Assembly (NCBI GenBank): GCA_027485575.1
Contig: JAIXQU010000112.1
Coordinates: 1-64,000 of the forward strand
Direction of reading: 5' to 3'
Source of the DNA: Cytophagaceae bacterium
Lineage (GTDB): Bacteria; Bacteroidota; Bacteroidia; Cytophagales; Flexibacteraceae
DNA length: 64,000 nucleotides
Numbering within the stretch: position 1 is the first letter of the stretch; every line of letters begins with the position of its first letter. The position numbers and the translations under genes were made by a program. This document shows positions 1-10,151 of the stretch, in pieces. Under the pieces are notes generated by a model. It was not told where the DNA came from and searched no databases. It saw nothing but the letters and a program-made list of their open reading frames with translations.

Positions 1-135
1 CTGAATCTGATTGAATTCACTCCTTTCTGCTCTCATTATTGCTTCAAGGCCGAGTTTAAGGATTTGCTGATATCCATTTTCGCCATTGGCGATTTCTTCT
101 AAAATTTCACTTACTTGCTGCTGTGTAAATCTCAT
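1..135 (-). mobile_element. N-terminal fragment (cut by window edge) of a probable IS256/Mutator-like transposase
   Basis: Reverse-strand ORF from ATG at 135: MRFTQQQVSEILEEIANGENGYQQILKLGLEAIMRAERSEFNQIQ..., open to the window edge; resembles the start of transposases in this group; followed at 181-209 by GAGCTTTACACACTTTTTTGAACAGTATC, resembling an IS end. Confidence 0.45.
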
Positions 136-485
136 GGTATATGCTTTTAAAATTTGTCGATTCGAAAATCGTAAACTTTTGAGCTTTACACACTTTTTTG
201 AACAGTATCACAGTTTCATAATTTTCTGGATACGGATGGGCATTTCAAAAACAAGAAAATAACCATTGGAAGTTCAGACAAACTTTCGGACCACCAAATT
301 ATTGAGAAGGTGCGTGACTTTTTTGCGCCACACCAGTTTTAGTATGTTTTGGTCCCCCACCTGGGCCTAATTTACACCGGCCCTTCCAAAAGGTTAGAAA
401 AAACAGATGGACTATTTACTGCGGCAAAGGTCTGTAAGTCGAGGATATGGGAAGAACCAGATTCTCAGAATCAAAGAGCACTGGC

Positions 486-1187
486 TTACATAATAATCGC
501 CCTAAAAATCAGGAAATAAAACATCATGAAGATCAAATAATAGGAGACATAAAGAAGAGTCGCTTTTAAGATTGCTTTACTCCATTTGATGTTATAAAAT
601 CCTTTGGAAGCCCAAATCCAAAACAAATACGAAAAAGCGGTACCGAATGTGATAAAATATCCAAGTTCCTTTGTCACACACCAAATTCCCATAAAAGGTA
701 GGGAAATGAGACTGTTGTGCGCCTGGACAAACAAAGAAAACCAACTATTTTCTTTAAAGCTCGGCCTGACCTTTTTATAAAAAATCCATGTGAGTAGAAG
801 TAGTAGGGGCACCAACATGAGTTTCTGTGCAGTCTCGTTCAGCAAAAAGGAGTTGATAACTCCAATTTTTTCTTTCCATATAATAACATCTTTGTTTGCC
901 CAATCCAAAGAAACGGCATCGAAGTTTTTCAAGCCCTCTTTTATAGCGAAGTCATTCAATCCGGAAACAGAACTCAGATAAGCCACCAAGCCAGTTACCC
1001 CCAGGAAATAAGTTATTGGGGAAAGATACTTATCTTGCTCACCATTGCAGTAGTTCCTCACCATTTCCCCGGGCCCCAAAGTCAAATCTTTAAGGGTATT
1101 GAACAATTTATTGTCCTCCCACCCGATCAGTTCCTTCGCCACTTCTGCTATTTCACTTTTTTTGCTATTGTAACTTTTCTCTTCCAT
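486..1187 (-). CDS. DUF3667-like multi-pass membrane protein
   Basis: LTLGPGEMVRNYCNGEQDKYLSPITYFL pattern followed by several hydrophobic helices. Confidence 0.5.
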   Translation of the reverse strand: MEEKSYNSKKSEIAEVAKELIGWEDNKLFNTLKDLTLGPGEMVRNYCNGEQDKYLSPITYFLGVTGLVAYLSSVSGLNDFAIKEGLKNFDAVSLDWANKDVIIWKEKIGVINSFLLNETAQKLMLVPLLLLLTWIFYKKVRPSFKENSWFSLFVQAHNSLISLPFMGIWCVTKELGYFITFGTAFSYLFWIWASKGFYNIKWSKAILKATLLYVSYYLIFMMFYFLIFRAIIM

Positions 1188-1459
1188 TCTGCAAAAGAAG
1201 GCAATATTGTTTTATTGAAAGGATGTTTTAATCCAAGGTCTTTGGCTCACCAATCAATTCTAATGGGTTTTTGAAAATAAGGATTTGCAAATCAATACAG
1301 CAGTGGTCAGTTGGTCAAAAAATCAGGAAAAAGTTTCACGTAGTTCTATACATTTTGAATTAGTCAAATTGAAACAAATCCAATCAATTTTGGATTTTTC
1401 ATCCAAACAACAAATTTCAACTTGCAGGATACGCTTTTGAATTGTTGCTTTGCAGCACC

Positions 1460-1912
1460 ATGTCAACAAAGTCAATAGCAGAAATTCAAAACGAAATCGT
1501 GGAGGAATTTGAACTGTTTGATGACTGGACCGATCGGTATGAATACATCATCGATCTCGGCAAAAAAAATCCGCCACTTCCTGAAAAATTTAAAGTAGAA
1601 GACAACATCATCAAAGGTTGCCAATCGCAGGTTTGGTTGGTTTCTACTTTTGAAAATGGACTTGTGCACTTCCAGGCAGACAGCGATGCCATCATTGTAA
1701 AAGGCCTGGTGGGTTTGCTAATCAGGGTTTTATCTGGCCACAAACCAGAAGAAATTTCAAGTGCCGACCTCTTTTTTATAGATAAAATTGGCATGACCAG
1801 CCACCTTGCCCAAACCCGTTCCAATGGTTTACTTTCCATGGTAAAACAAATGAAGTTTTACGGCCTGGCATATGGAACCCAATCAAACAAGGACTTACAA
1901 ACAGAGCAATAA
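1460..1912 (+). CDS. sufE: SufE family protein (cysteine desulfuration / Fe-S assembly)
   Basis: RYEYIIDLGKKNPPLPE...NIIKGCQSQVWL motif with the conserved Cys; start taken at MSTKSIAE. Confidence 0.93.
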   Translation: MSTKSIAEIQNEIVEEFELFDDWTDRYEYIIDLGKKNPPLPEKFKVEDNIIKGCQSQVWLVSTFENGLVHFQADSDAIIVKGLVGLLIRVLSGHKPEEISSADLFFIDKIGMTSHLAQTRSNGLLSMVKQMKFYGLAYGTQSNKDLQTEQ

Positions 1913-1925
1913 CGATTTTACCAAT

Positions 1926-3032
1926 ATGCAAAGAATAGCCCAACGTCCGGATGCAACACTTTTACTCGCAGACGGAACGGTTTTTCATGGCAAAGCCATA
2001 GGCAAAAAAGGAACAAGCGGTGGCGAACTTTGCTTCAATACCGGTATGACGGGTTACCAGGAAATTTATACGGACCCTTCTTATTTTGGGCAAATTGTGA
2101 TTCATACAATGGCCCATATTGGCAACTATGGTGTGGTCAAAAATGAGGTCGAGTCTGATTCTGTCAAAATATCAGGCATGATTTGCGATGGATTTTCCGG
2201 CATCTATTCCAGAACAGGCGGTGATGACAATCTCGACAACTATCTGGCAGAAAATGGAATCGTAGGAATTGCAGAAATTGATACACGCAAGCTTGTGAAG
2301 CACATCAGGCACAAAGGCGTGATGAATGCCATTATCTCTTCAGAAATTTTGCAAGTGCCTGGTTTGCAAAAAGAACTGGCGCAGGTTCCTGACATGGAAT
2401 CTCTTGAATTGGCCTCCAGGGTGATGACTTCAAAACCGTATTCCCTTGGGCCGGAAACAGGAAAACGGGTTGCCGTTCTGGATTATGGAATCAAACAAAA
2501 TATTGTAAATCAACTGGCTTTGCAGGATTTGAATTGTTTGGTTTTGCCTGGAAATGCAGCCTTGGCCGATATCCTTGCCTTTCAACCAGATGCTTTTTTT
2601 ATCTCAAATGGTCCAGGAGATCCTGCCAGTATGGACTATGCGGTTGATACCATAAAACAACTTTTGGAAACCAAAAAGCCGCTTTTTGGCATTTGCTTGG
2701 GTCATCAACTATTGGCAAGGGCCTATGGTTTGTCCACTTTTAAAATGAAAAATGGCCATCGGGGATTAAACCATCCGGTCAAAAATCTGATTTCCGGCCA
2801 TTGTGAAATTACCAGCCAAAACCACGGTTTTGCCGTAGATCTTGAAGATGTGAAAAAGCATGCTGCGCTTGAACTCACGCACATCAACCTGAATGACAAT
2901 TCTGTAGAAGGCATAAGAACTAAAAACGGACAGGCATTCTCTGTGCAATACCATCCGGAAGCCAATCCAGGTCCACACGACAGCCGGTATTTGTTTGGCC
3001 AGTTTAAGGATTTGATTCTGGAGAGGAAATAA
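1926..3032 (+). CDS. carA: carbamoyl-phosphate synthase small subunit
   Basis: DGTVFHGKAIG, GELCFNTGMTGYQEIYTDPSY, GICLGHQLLA (class I glutaminase), QYHPEANPGPHD; internal ATG at 1926 avoids overlap with sufE. Confidence 0.96.
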   Translation: MQRIAQRPDATLLLADGTVFHGKAIGKKGTSGGELCFNTGMTGYQEIYTDPSYFGQIVIHTMAHIGNYGVVKNEVESDSVKISGMICDGFSGIYSRTGGDDNLDNYLAENGIVGIAEIDTRKLVKHIRHKGVMNAIISSEILQVPGLQKELAQVPDMESLELASRVMTSKPYSLGPETGKRVAVLDYGIKQNIVNQLALQDLNCLVLPGNAALADILAFQPDAFFISNGPGDPASMDYAVDTIKQLLETKKPLFGICLGHQLLARAYGLSTFKMKNGHRGLNHPVKNLISGHCEITSQNHGFAVDLEDVKKHAALELTHINLNDNSVEGIRTKNGQAFSVQYHPEANPGPHDSRYLFGQFKDLILERK

Positions 3033-3106
3033 GTCCCCAGTTTAGACCCAGAATACCTGCCAGGAGACAGACTGGGATTTCCCATTGACTATTCCGGAAT
3101 AATAAT

Positions 3107-3140
3107 AAGTGAAACCCAAATTGAGTTGGGCTGCTCACTT
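3107..3140 (-). terminator. hairpin at the serS 3' end (possibly bidirectional with carA)
   Basis: AAGTGA-AACCCAA...TTGGG...TCACTT; overlaps the serS stop codon; weak AU-rich tail on the minus strand. Confidence 0.5.
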
Positions 3141-4416
3141 AGTTTATCCACTCAAACCGGGTGTATGGAACCAAAACATCCGGAATCCGGATTCCTTCTG
3201 GTGTTTGGTTGTTTTCTAATAGGGCAGCTACGATCCGAGGTAAAGCCAGAGCCGATCCGTTCAAGGTATGTAAAAGAAAGGTCTTTTTGGTCTCTTCAGA
3301 CTTTGCCCTCAGCTTCAATCGGTTGCTTTGAAAGGTTTCGAAATTACTTACCGAACTCACTTCCAACCAACGAGCCTGTGCACCAGAATAAACCTCCATG
3401 TCATAGGTTAAAGCAGAAGTTTGGCTCATATCCCCCCCGCAAAGCCTCAAAACCCGATAGGGCAGATTTAGTTTTTCTAAAAGGCCTTGCACATATTTTC
3501 TCATGTCTTCCAAAATCAGATAAGACTGATCAGGATGAGCGATTTGTACAATTTCAACCTTGTCGAATTGATGCAAACGGTTTAAACCCCGGACATGGGC
3601 TCCCCAGCTTCCAGCTTCTCTTCTGAAACAAGGCGTATAACCAACACATTTTTTGGGCAGCTCAGTTTCCTTTAAAATGGTATCACGGAAATAATTGGTG
3701 ATGGGCACTTCAGCCGTCGGTATCATATACAATCCATCTTCCTGGATATGATACATTTGTCCATCCTTATCAGGAAGTTGCCCGGTACCATACCCCGATT
3801 CTTTGTTGATAACAATCGGAGGCTGCATTTCATTATAGCCTGCTTTTTCAGCCTCATCCAAAAAGAAATTGATAAGCGCCCTTTGGAGCTTGGCACCTTT
3901 TCCTTTATAAAATGGAAAACCCGCACCACTTACCTTGTTTCCATTTTCAAAATCGATGATGTCGTATTTGGCAATCAGATCCCAATGCGGCAGACTTCCT
4001 TCGGGCATGTTTTTCGATTCTCCCCATGATTCCACCAATTCATTTTCTTCGGGTGTTCTTCCATTGGGTACTGAAACATGGGGTACATTGGGAAGTACAA
4101 CCAGGGCATTAAACAAGGAATCTTCTAAAACTGCAGTTTTTTCTTCCAGGGTTTTTATTTCTCCCTTTTTGCCAGCAACCTGGAGTTTAATGGCTTCTGC
4201 CTGTTCCTTTTGGCCCGATTTCATCAATTGGCCAACTTCTGCAGATAGTTTGTTAACCTCCTCCTGAAACTTATTCAGGTTGGATTGAATCTCCTTTCTT
4301 TCATTGTCCAGCAGAATGGCTTTTTCAACCTGCTCAGAAGCGTTTAAAACAAATTTTTTCTCAAGGCCAAGTATTATCCTTTCCTTTTCATCTCTAAGTT
4401 GCTGAATTTGAAGCAT
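3139..4416 (-). CDS. serS: serine--tRNA ligase
   Basis: N-terminal coiled coil, GYNEMQPPIVINKESGYGTGQLP, CFRREAGSWG, EVSSVSNFETFQSNRLKLR, HTLNGSALALPRI. Confidence 0.97.
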   Translation of the reverse strand: MLQIQQLRDEKERIILGLEKKFVLNASEQVEKAILLDNERKEIQSNLNKFQEEVNKLSAEVGQLMKSGQKEQAEAIKLQVAGKKGEIKTLEEKTAVLEDSLFNALVVLPNVPHVSVPNGRTPEENELVESWGESKNMPEGSLPHWDLIAKYDIIDFENGNKVSGAGFPFYKGKGAKLQRALINFFLDEAEKAGYNEMQPPIVINKESGYGTGQLPDKDGQMYHIQEDGLYMIPTAEVPITNYFRDTILKETELPKKCVGYTPCFRREAGSWGAHVRGLNRLHQFDKVEIVQIAHPDQSYLILEDMRKYVQGLLEKLNLPYRVLRLCGGDMSQTSALTYDMEVYSGAQARWLEVSSVSNFETFQSNRLKLRAKSEETKKTFLLHTLNGSALALPRIVAALLENNQTPEGIRIPDVLVPYTRFEWIN

Positions 4417-4441
4417 TATTTTTTAAAGAATTGATTCTAAA

Positions 4442-5371
4442 TTAAGATTTGGGTAAAAATATCTCCGCCATCATGCATCGGATACTTCCTCCGCCTACAA
4501 ACTCTATGGTCGGAATTTCTATGGGTAGCAATTCACCAAAGGGTGACATTTTTTCTTTCTGGCTTTCGGTTAAACTATCAAATGCTGTTTTTGAAAGCAC
4601 GGTAAAAACTTTTCCTTTCTGGTTTTTTACCTGAAGAAGATTCCCGCAAAAGCCTTTTTCCAATTGGTCTATTGAAATAAGAACAACCTTATGGGTGCGC
4701 TCCAGTGTTAATTGAACCAGTGTTTTTTCAATGTTATTGGGAATGCACTCCAAGCAAACGACTGCCATTTCTTTTCCAATGCTCATCACCACATTGGTAT
4801 GATAGTATGGGAAGCCTTTTGAGCTTCTTGTTTGAAACAGAACAGTTTCGTAGCCCATAATTTCAGCAAAGGATTCTACTGCTTTCTTTTGGGTTCTCTC
4901 CGAAATGGCTGCATACACTACCATATTTTCCCTGTCAATAATCAGGCTTCCCGTTCCTTCAAGAACAACCTCATTTCCCAGTTCTTTCTGCCAGTGGTTA
5001 ACCTTTTCAATTTTAAATCCGGCCTCCTTCAATAAAGAAATGGCCTGGTCCAATTGTTGGGATTCAATATTCCGGTTTGCGGCCTTCATGGGAAAAACGT
5101 GAATGTTTCCAGCTTCATCCGTTCCAAACCAATTGTTTGGAAAAACGGCATCCGGCATGGATTGGTATTCAGGTTTTTTTTCCACAATCAATACATCTAC
5201 ACCTTTCTTTTTTAATTGTGCCACAGCACCTTCAAATTCTGAATTTGCTTTCTGGTTTACATCAATCCCAGTTGGGTTATGCTGAAATTCATTGTCTTTT
5301 GCGGTTTCTTCGTTGAAAGAAAAATCAACAGGTCGTACCATTAAAATGGTATTGCTGATTTGGTTATTCAT
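4442..5371 (-). CDS. ctlX: arginine deiminase-fold protein, citrulline-utilization hydrolase CtlX type
   Basis: ILMVRPVDFSFNEETAKDNEFQ..., PDAVFPNNWFGTDE, HTNVVMSIG, GGGSIRCMMAEIFLP. Confidence 0.82.
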   Translation of the reverse strand: MNNQISNTILMVRPVDFSFNEETAKDNEFQHNPTGIDVNQKANSEFEGAVAQLKKKGVDVLIVEKKPEYQSMPDAVFPNNWFGTDEAGNIHVFPMKAANRNIESQQLDQAISLLKEAGFKIEKVNHWQKELGNEVVLEGTGSLIIDRENMVVYAAISERTQKKAVESFAEIMGYETVLFQTRSSKGFPYYHTNVVMSIGKEMAVVCLECIPNNIEKTLVQLTLERTHKVVLISIDQLEKGFCGNLLQVKNQKGKVFTVLSKTAFDSLTESQKEKMSPFGELLPIEIPTIEFVGGGSIRCMMAEIFLPKS

Positions 5372-5455
5372 TATAACTTGGCTTTTGTTCTTATTTAGGC
5401 CGGCAATTTAAGGCATTTTTGCAGACAAGTCTTTTCTATTTGGGGTTTGGGGCAT

Positions 5456-5486
5456 AAAAAAAGCCCCGTCAAAGACAGGGCTTTTT
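5456..5486 (-). terminator. intrinsic terminator downstream of the TerB-ABC transporter
   Basis: AAAAAAAGCCCCGTCAAAGACAGGGCTTTTT: GCCC/GGGC plus GTC/GAC stem with A/T flanks. Confidence 0.8.
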
Positions 5487-5520
5487 ACATACTAAAAAGT
5501 GGTTATTCAGATATGCAATT

Positions 5521-8500
5521 TTATGCTTTTGAGTGTCCTTTCTTTCTTTTAAAGGACATATTGTCAATTAGTTTTCTCATGAGGTCAAAGTACAGGCTGA
5601 TGTACAACAAGCCCGACATCATCCACAATACTATGATATTGAATATGGGCGTTTCAACTTTTAAACCCATAAAATATTTGAATGGAGAGAAAAAATGAGC
5701 CCTGGAGAAGATTTTATTTTCTGGGGATGGGTCTTTAAAAATTGGGTCCACCATTTGAACCAGCTTGCCATCGACCTCTATTATTTTCTTTTCCTCATCA
5801 CTATTTTTTACGTACCGTTCTATGGTCCCATTGTGGTTATTCAACCTGAAATGATTCAGATTTTGGTTTCCTCTCAATTGGGTACTCAGGTTGTCAAAAA
5901 TTTTGCTTTCAGTTTCGGCTGCATTTTTAGAAATATCTAAATAGTGGCTCCTTAATTTTGTGCAAAAGGTCTGGGCTTCCTGCAAAATTTCAATGTCGCA
6001 ACCTGGAGCAAGCAGATTTACATTTTTCATTGATAAAGCCGGGTGGATTAGATTTTCTTTTAAAATCTCATGTCTTAGAACCGCTAAGTCGCTTTCAATC
6101 TTGTCTTTATGCTTGAATAATTTGCTATTTCCATATTCAATGGCGTATTCGATTTTGGCTTCAAGTTCCGGCACCAGATAGATGTATTTATCATCGGCTG
6201 AGTGCTTTTTAAACCTTGTTTCAAAAAACGCTTTGTTGTAGTTATTGTCTTTAAAAAAGGAGACCATCAAACCTTCATAAGCCCACCTGGATGCCATTAC
6301 TTCTGCTAAAACAGGCACATCGGTATTGTCTTTCAGGTCAGGATTAATTTTACTGAATTTGATTACGATTCCCCCGAGAACCAATTGTGGTATAAGCATT
6401 ATCGGGATAAGGATGTAAATCGTTACTGCCTGGTTAAACGCAGCGCTTATATTTAATCCCATCATGTTGGCAAAGCAGGTAGATGAAAAAAGTAAGCCCA
6501 TTTGAATCCAGGAAAACTCTTTTATCTCAAGCACATAACTGGATACCATCCAGAAAGTCAGTGTTTGAAAGGCAGATAACCCGAATAGAATCAATACTTT
6601 AGATAATAAGTAGCTGCTTCTGGATAAATTTAAGAACTTCTCTCTTTTCAGTATTTTTCTGTCGTGAAAAATCTCTTCTGCACTTACGGTAAGCCCGAGA
6701 AACAGACAAACAATAATGGATATGAAGATAAAAACGGGTAGATTTTCATTTTCGGCGAAAGTGTAGCTACCGCCTGTTAATTTATCTATGCTGTAATGTC
6801 TGTTTATCAAGGCTAGCAATAAAGCCAGTAGGGGAGCCTGCAACAAGTTGATTGCAAGGTATTGTCTGTTATTAAGTTTGGCTAAAACATCTCTTTTTAC
6901 AAATACACCAAACTGTCGGGCCCATTTTGAATGCTTAATGGCTTGAATTACAGATTTACTTCCTTTAGAAATCGCTTCTGGTTTATAAGACTTCCTGAAT
7001 TCCTGGTACCATTCGAAAGGAGGGATTTTTCGCTCTCTGGTATATCTGCCAAATTCAGTTACCCGTTTGGCTTCTATCAAGTCAAAAATAAGCTCAGGAT
7101 TCACATGTCCACATTCAAAACAATAAGCCTGATCTTTTCTTAATTGATTGGTTTTGCTCTTGAAGTAAACAATGGCTTCTATTGGATTTCCATAATAAAT
7201 CGGAAATCCACCTGTATCCATGATGAGCAACCGGTCAAACATTTTGAAGATGTCAGATGAAGGCTGGTGGATGACAACAAATACAAGCTTTCCGAGCAAA
7301 CTAAGTTCCTTTAACAACTCAATTATGCTTTGAGAATCTCTCGAAGATAAACCGGAAGTAGGCTCGTCCAGAAACAAAACTCCAGGTGCCCGAAGTAGTT
7401 CCAATCCAATATTTACCCTTTTCCTTTCTCCTCCGGAGATAATTTTATCCATCGGGTTTCCGACTTTGAACTGTGCAATTTCAAGAAGACCTAAATCAGA
7501 CAAAGTTTTATTGACCAGCTCATGAAGCTCAGTTTCAGTTTTATTTGCAAAACTTAATTTTGAAGCAAAGTATAGATTTTGAAATACGGTTAATTCTTCT
7601 ATAAGTAAGTCGTCCTGAGGTACATATCCAATCACCCCCATTAGTTTTTGCTTGTCCTGGTGAAGGTCCAGACCGTTAATCAGGATTTCTCCTTTTGCTG
7701 GTTTGAGATTGCCATTCAGGACTTCTAAAAGTGTGCTTTTGCCAGCACCACTTGCGCCCATTAAGCCTACCATTTTTCCTGAACTTTCAGTAAAACTAAG
7801 TTCATGCAGGCCTACCTTTCCATTTGGAAACTTATAAACGACTTTGTTGACTTCAAACGTTATCTTTTCTTTTTCCTGGTCTTCCAGAAATTTAGAAATG
7901 ATATCTGAATAATATATGGGAGAAGAATCATCTCCTTTAATCAAGCCACCGGAAGAAAAATTATACACTTCATCTTCCAGCATCTCCACGCCATTGAGGG
8001 TGAGGCCTTTTTCTCCGGAATATTTTACATGATAAGACCCAATATTTTCAAGCTTCATCACAGCTATGTAGCCGGGAACTTCTTCTGAGTAGATGTGTTT
8101 GCTGTGGCGAAGTTTTGTGTTTTGACTAGAGGAAATTATTACAACATTTTGAAAATCAGGCTCAATACCTTGAGTTTTTGCGCAGAACTTTAAAACCTGG
8201 TGAAACTCTTCATGAGAAATATTAAAGACTTCGGCCACAGTATGAAGGAACTCCATTTCCTGCGGATGAATGTATCCATCAGAGTCAATTAAAGAAATAA
8301 GAACAATTACGACATTCAGTTTTTGTTGTTGGTTCATCTCTTCATTCAGATTGTTGCATAACAGAACCATCCTTGAAGAATCTCTTACGGAAAAGAATCC
8401 TTCTTCAGGTTTTTTCTTTGATGCAGCATTCAAAGAGTGCTTGTCCAAATATTCTTCAAATAAAGTAAGGTAAGTTTCCGGGTTATCAATCGAGAGTTGA

Positions 8501-8607
8501 TATTCCAGAAAAAGCCTGACAATTTCCCTAACCTTTTCACGGTCCAGGTGAAATTTTGAAGCGATAGCAAATAACTGAATGAGGCTAATAAGTAGAGGCT
8601 CACTCAT
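5521..8607 (-). CDS. TerB-like domain fused to ABCG-type ABC transporter (ATPase + ABC-2 permease)
   Basis: Walker A GASGAGKST, signature ISGGERKRVNIG, Walker B VLFLDEPTSGLSS; N-terminal LISLIDSDGYIHPQEMEFLHTV TerB-like helix; multiple C-terminal TM segments; start at MSEPLLISL (8607) preferred over 8721. Confidence 0.85.
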   Translation of the reverse strand: MSEPLLISLIQLFAIASKFHLDREKVREIVRLFLEYQLSIDNPETYLTLFEEYLDKHSLNAASKKKPEEGFFSVRDSSRMVLLCNNLNEEMNQQQKLNVVIVLISLIDSDGYIHPQEMEFLHTVAEVFNISHEEFHQVLKFCAKTQGIEPDFQNVVIISSSQNTKLRHSKHIYSEEVPGYIAVMKLENIGSYHVKYSGEKGLTLNGVEMLEDEVYNFSSGGLIKGDDSSPIYYSDIISKFLEDQEKEKITFEVNKVVYKFPNGKVGLHELSFTESSGKMVGLMGASGAGKSTLLEVLNGNLKPAKGEILINGLDLHQDKQKLMGVIGYVPQDDLLIEELTVFQNLYFASKLSFANKTETELHELVNKTLSDLGLLEIAQFKVGNPMDKIISGGERKRVNIGLELLRAPGVLFLDEPTSGLSSRDSQSIIELLKELSLLGKLVFVVIHQPSSDIFKMFDRLLIMDTGGFPIYYGNPIEAIVYFKSKTNQLRKDQAYCFECGHVNPELIFDLIEAKRVTEFGRYTRERKIPPFEWYQEFRKSYKPEAISKGSKSVIQAIKHSKWARQFGVFVKRDVLAKLNNRQYLAINLLQAPLLALLLALINRHYSIDKLTGGSYTFAENENLPVFIFISIIVCLFLGLTVSAEEIFHDRKILKREKFLNLSRSSYLLSKVLILFGLSAFQTLTFWMVSSYVLEIKEFSWIQMGLLFSSTCFANMMGLNISAAFNQAVTIYILIPIMLIPQLVLGGIVIKFSKINPDLKDNTDVPVLAEVMASRWAYEGLMVSFFKDNNYNKAFFETRFKKHSADDKYIYLVPELEAKIEYAIEYGNSKLFKHKDKIESDLAVLRHEILKENLIHPALSMKNVNLLAPGCDIEILQEAQTFCTKLRSHYLDISKNAAETESKIFDNLSTQLRGNQNLNHFRLNNHNGTIERYVKNSDEEKKIIEVDGKLVQMVDPIFKDPSPENKIFSRAHFFSPFKYFMGLKVETPIFNIIVLWMMSGLLYISLYFDLMRKLIDNMSFKRKKGHSKA

Positions 8608-8947
8608 AATACAATGGTTTTTAACGTGGATAGCATGGCCAAAAGCTACCTTAAGAGTTTTGGCACTGATAAATAGGGTGATATTCACAAGGAAGGTCGA
8701 CCAATATGTTGAAAGGTTCAACGTATTAAGTCCAACTCCCCCGCTTCTTTAAATCATCAAATGAAATGGTTTTATCTTCTTCCAAGTGACGGGTCAAAAG
8801 TACGGGGTAGGAAATGGATTCTTGAACTAACTGGTATGCGTTTCTTACACGGATCTGTTAATCCTGGATAAACATCAAAATTCGCTATTATCGGAAAGTC
8901 CAGTTTAAAGTAATACTTGAAGTAAGCGAGATCAATACGAACCTTTA

Positions 8948-8990
8948 GTGATTATTGGAAATTAGCATTTGCTTCATTTTCAATAATCAC
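8948..8990. repeat. long inverted repeat/stem-loop
   Basis: GTGATTATTG(8948-8957)/CAATAATCAC(8981-8990) perfect 10-bp arms, extendable inward by GAAAT/ATTTT with one wobble. Confidence 0.65.
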
Positions 8991-9040
8991 CTGAATTCAG
9001 TTTACCCTCAAAATATTTATTTTGAGGTATTCTTTTTGGT

Positions 9041-10147
9041 TTATTTAAAGAATTTAATCAGTTGATCTGACACATAATCAACCTGTGCAGGTTGAAGACC
9101 AGGATAAAGTGGAAGGCTTAGACTGCTTTTGGCCAGCTCTTCGGCCAATGGAAAATCCCCTTTTTTAAACCCATTGGGTTCATAAGCTTTTTGTAAATGC
9201 GGAGGAATCGGATAATGAATTACAGTTTTAACTCCATTATTTTCTAAGTAGGATTGCAGCTCATCTCTCCTTTCAAGGGTTCTTACCACAAACAGGTGAT
9301 ATACATGGGTTGACTTTTCTGCAATTTCCGGTAAAATCAGGTTTTCAATTCCTTTAAGATTTTTCAAATATTGAAGTGCAATTTCCTGCCGTTGTTTTGT
9401 CCACTTTTCTATGTATTTAAGTTTAACAGATAGAAGGCCAGCCTGCAATTCATCGATCCGGTTGTTATATCCTTTCTCCATATTATAGTACCGCTTTTCT
9501 GAACCATAATTTCTCCAGACTTTGCATGCAATGGCCAATTCCTCAGAATTGGTTGTAATTGCGCCTGCTTCTCCATAAGCACCAATATTTTTGGTTGGAT
9601 AGAAACTTGTGGCATTAACATGGCCAAAAGAACCCGTCATCTTGCCATTGAAAGTAGCGGAGTGCGCCTGTGCATTATCTTCGATAACAAACAGGTTATT
9701 GGCATTTGCTATTTCCATTATCTTATCCATTTCACATGCCTGCCCATAAAGGTGAACTGGCATAATGGCTTTTGTCTTTTTAGTAATGGCTTTTTCTATG
9801 CTTGAAGGTGAAATATTATAAGTGAGCACATCGGGTTCTGCAAAAACAACTTTTGCACCAGCCATTTCAACAGCAAGAGCCGTTGCTATATAGGTATTAG
9901 ATGGAACAATCACCTCATCTCCAGGTCCAATGCCTAGAACTCTCAGGCTTATATGCAAAGCATCCAAACCATTTGAAATGCCCACAGCATATTTAACCTG
10001 ATTATATTTTGCATAATCATGCTCAAAATCATGTGTCATTTTCCCTGAAACATAAAATTGAGAATCAAAGAATTTAGCAAAAACATTTTTTGATTCTTCA
10101 GCAACTAGTTGGTTTTGAGCTGAAAACGAAAGAAAAGGAACTTCCAT
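9041..10147 (-). CDS. DegT/DnrJ/EryC1/StrS aminotransferase (probable dTDP-3-keto-6-deoxyhexose 3-aminotransferase, FdtB-like)
   Basis: GISNGLDALHISLRVLGIGPGDEVIVPSNTYIATALAV, FYPTKNIGAYGEAGAI (PLP Lys), GYNNRIDELQAGLL; start ATG at 10147. Confidence 0.92.
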   Translation of the reverse strand: MEVPFLSFSAQNQLVAEESKNVFAKFFDSQFYVSGKMTHDFEHDYAKYNQVKYAVGISNGLDALHISLRVLGIGPGDEVIVPSNTYIATALAVEMAGAKVVFAEPDVLTYNISPSSIEKAITKKTKAIMPVHLYGQACEMDKIMEIANANNLFVIEDNAQAHSATFNGKMTGSFGHVNATSFYPTKNIGAYGEAGAITTNSEELAIACKVWRNYGSEKRYYNMEKGYNNRIDELQAGLLSVKLKYIEKWTKQRQEIALQYLKNLKGIENLILPEIAEKSTHVYHLFVVRTLERRDELQSYLENNGVKTVIHYPIPPHLQKAYEPNGFKKGDFPLAEELAKSSLSLPLYPGLQPAQVDYVSDQLIKFFK

Positions 10148-10151
10148 AAAA

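Noticed and set aside
341-522. Open plus-strand stretch reading YVLVPHLGLIYTGPSKRLEKTDGLFTAAKVC...LKIRK*
   Set aside because: No start codon context or recognised family; overlaps the end of the DUF3667-like gene; insufficient evidence for a gene or pseudogene.
3126-3626. 166-aa plus-strand ORF
   Set aside because: Antisense to the clearly coding serS; composition and lack of motifs indicate a shadow ORF.
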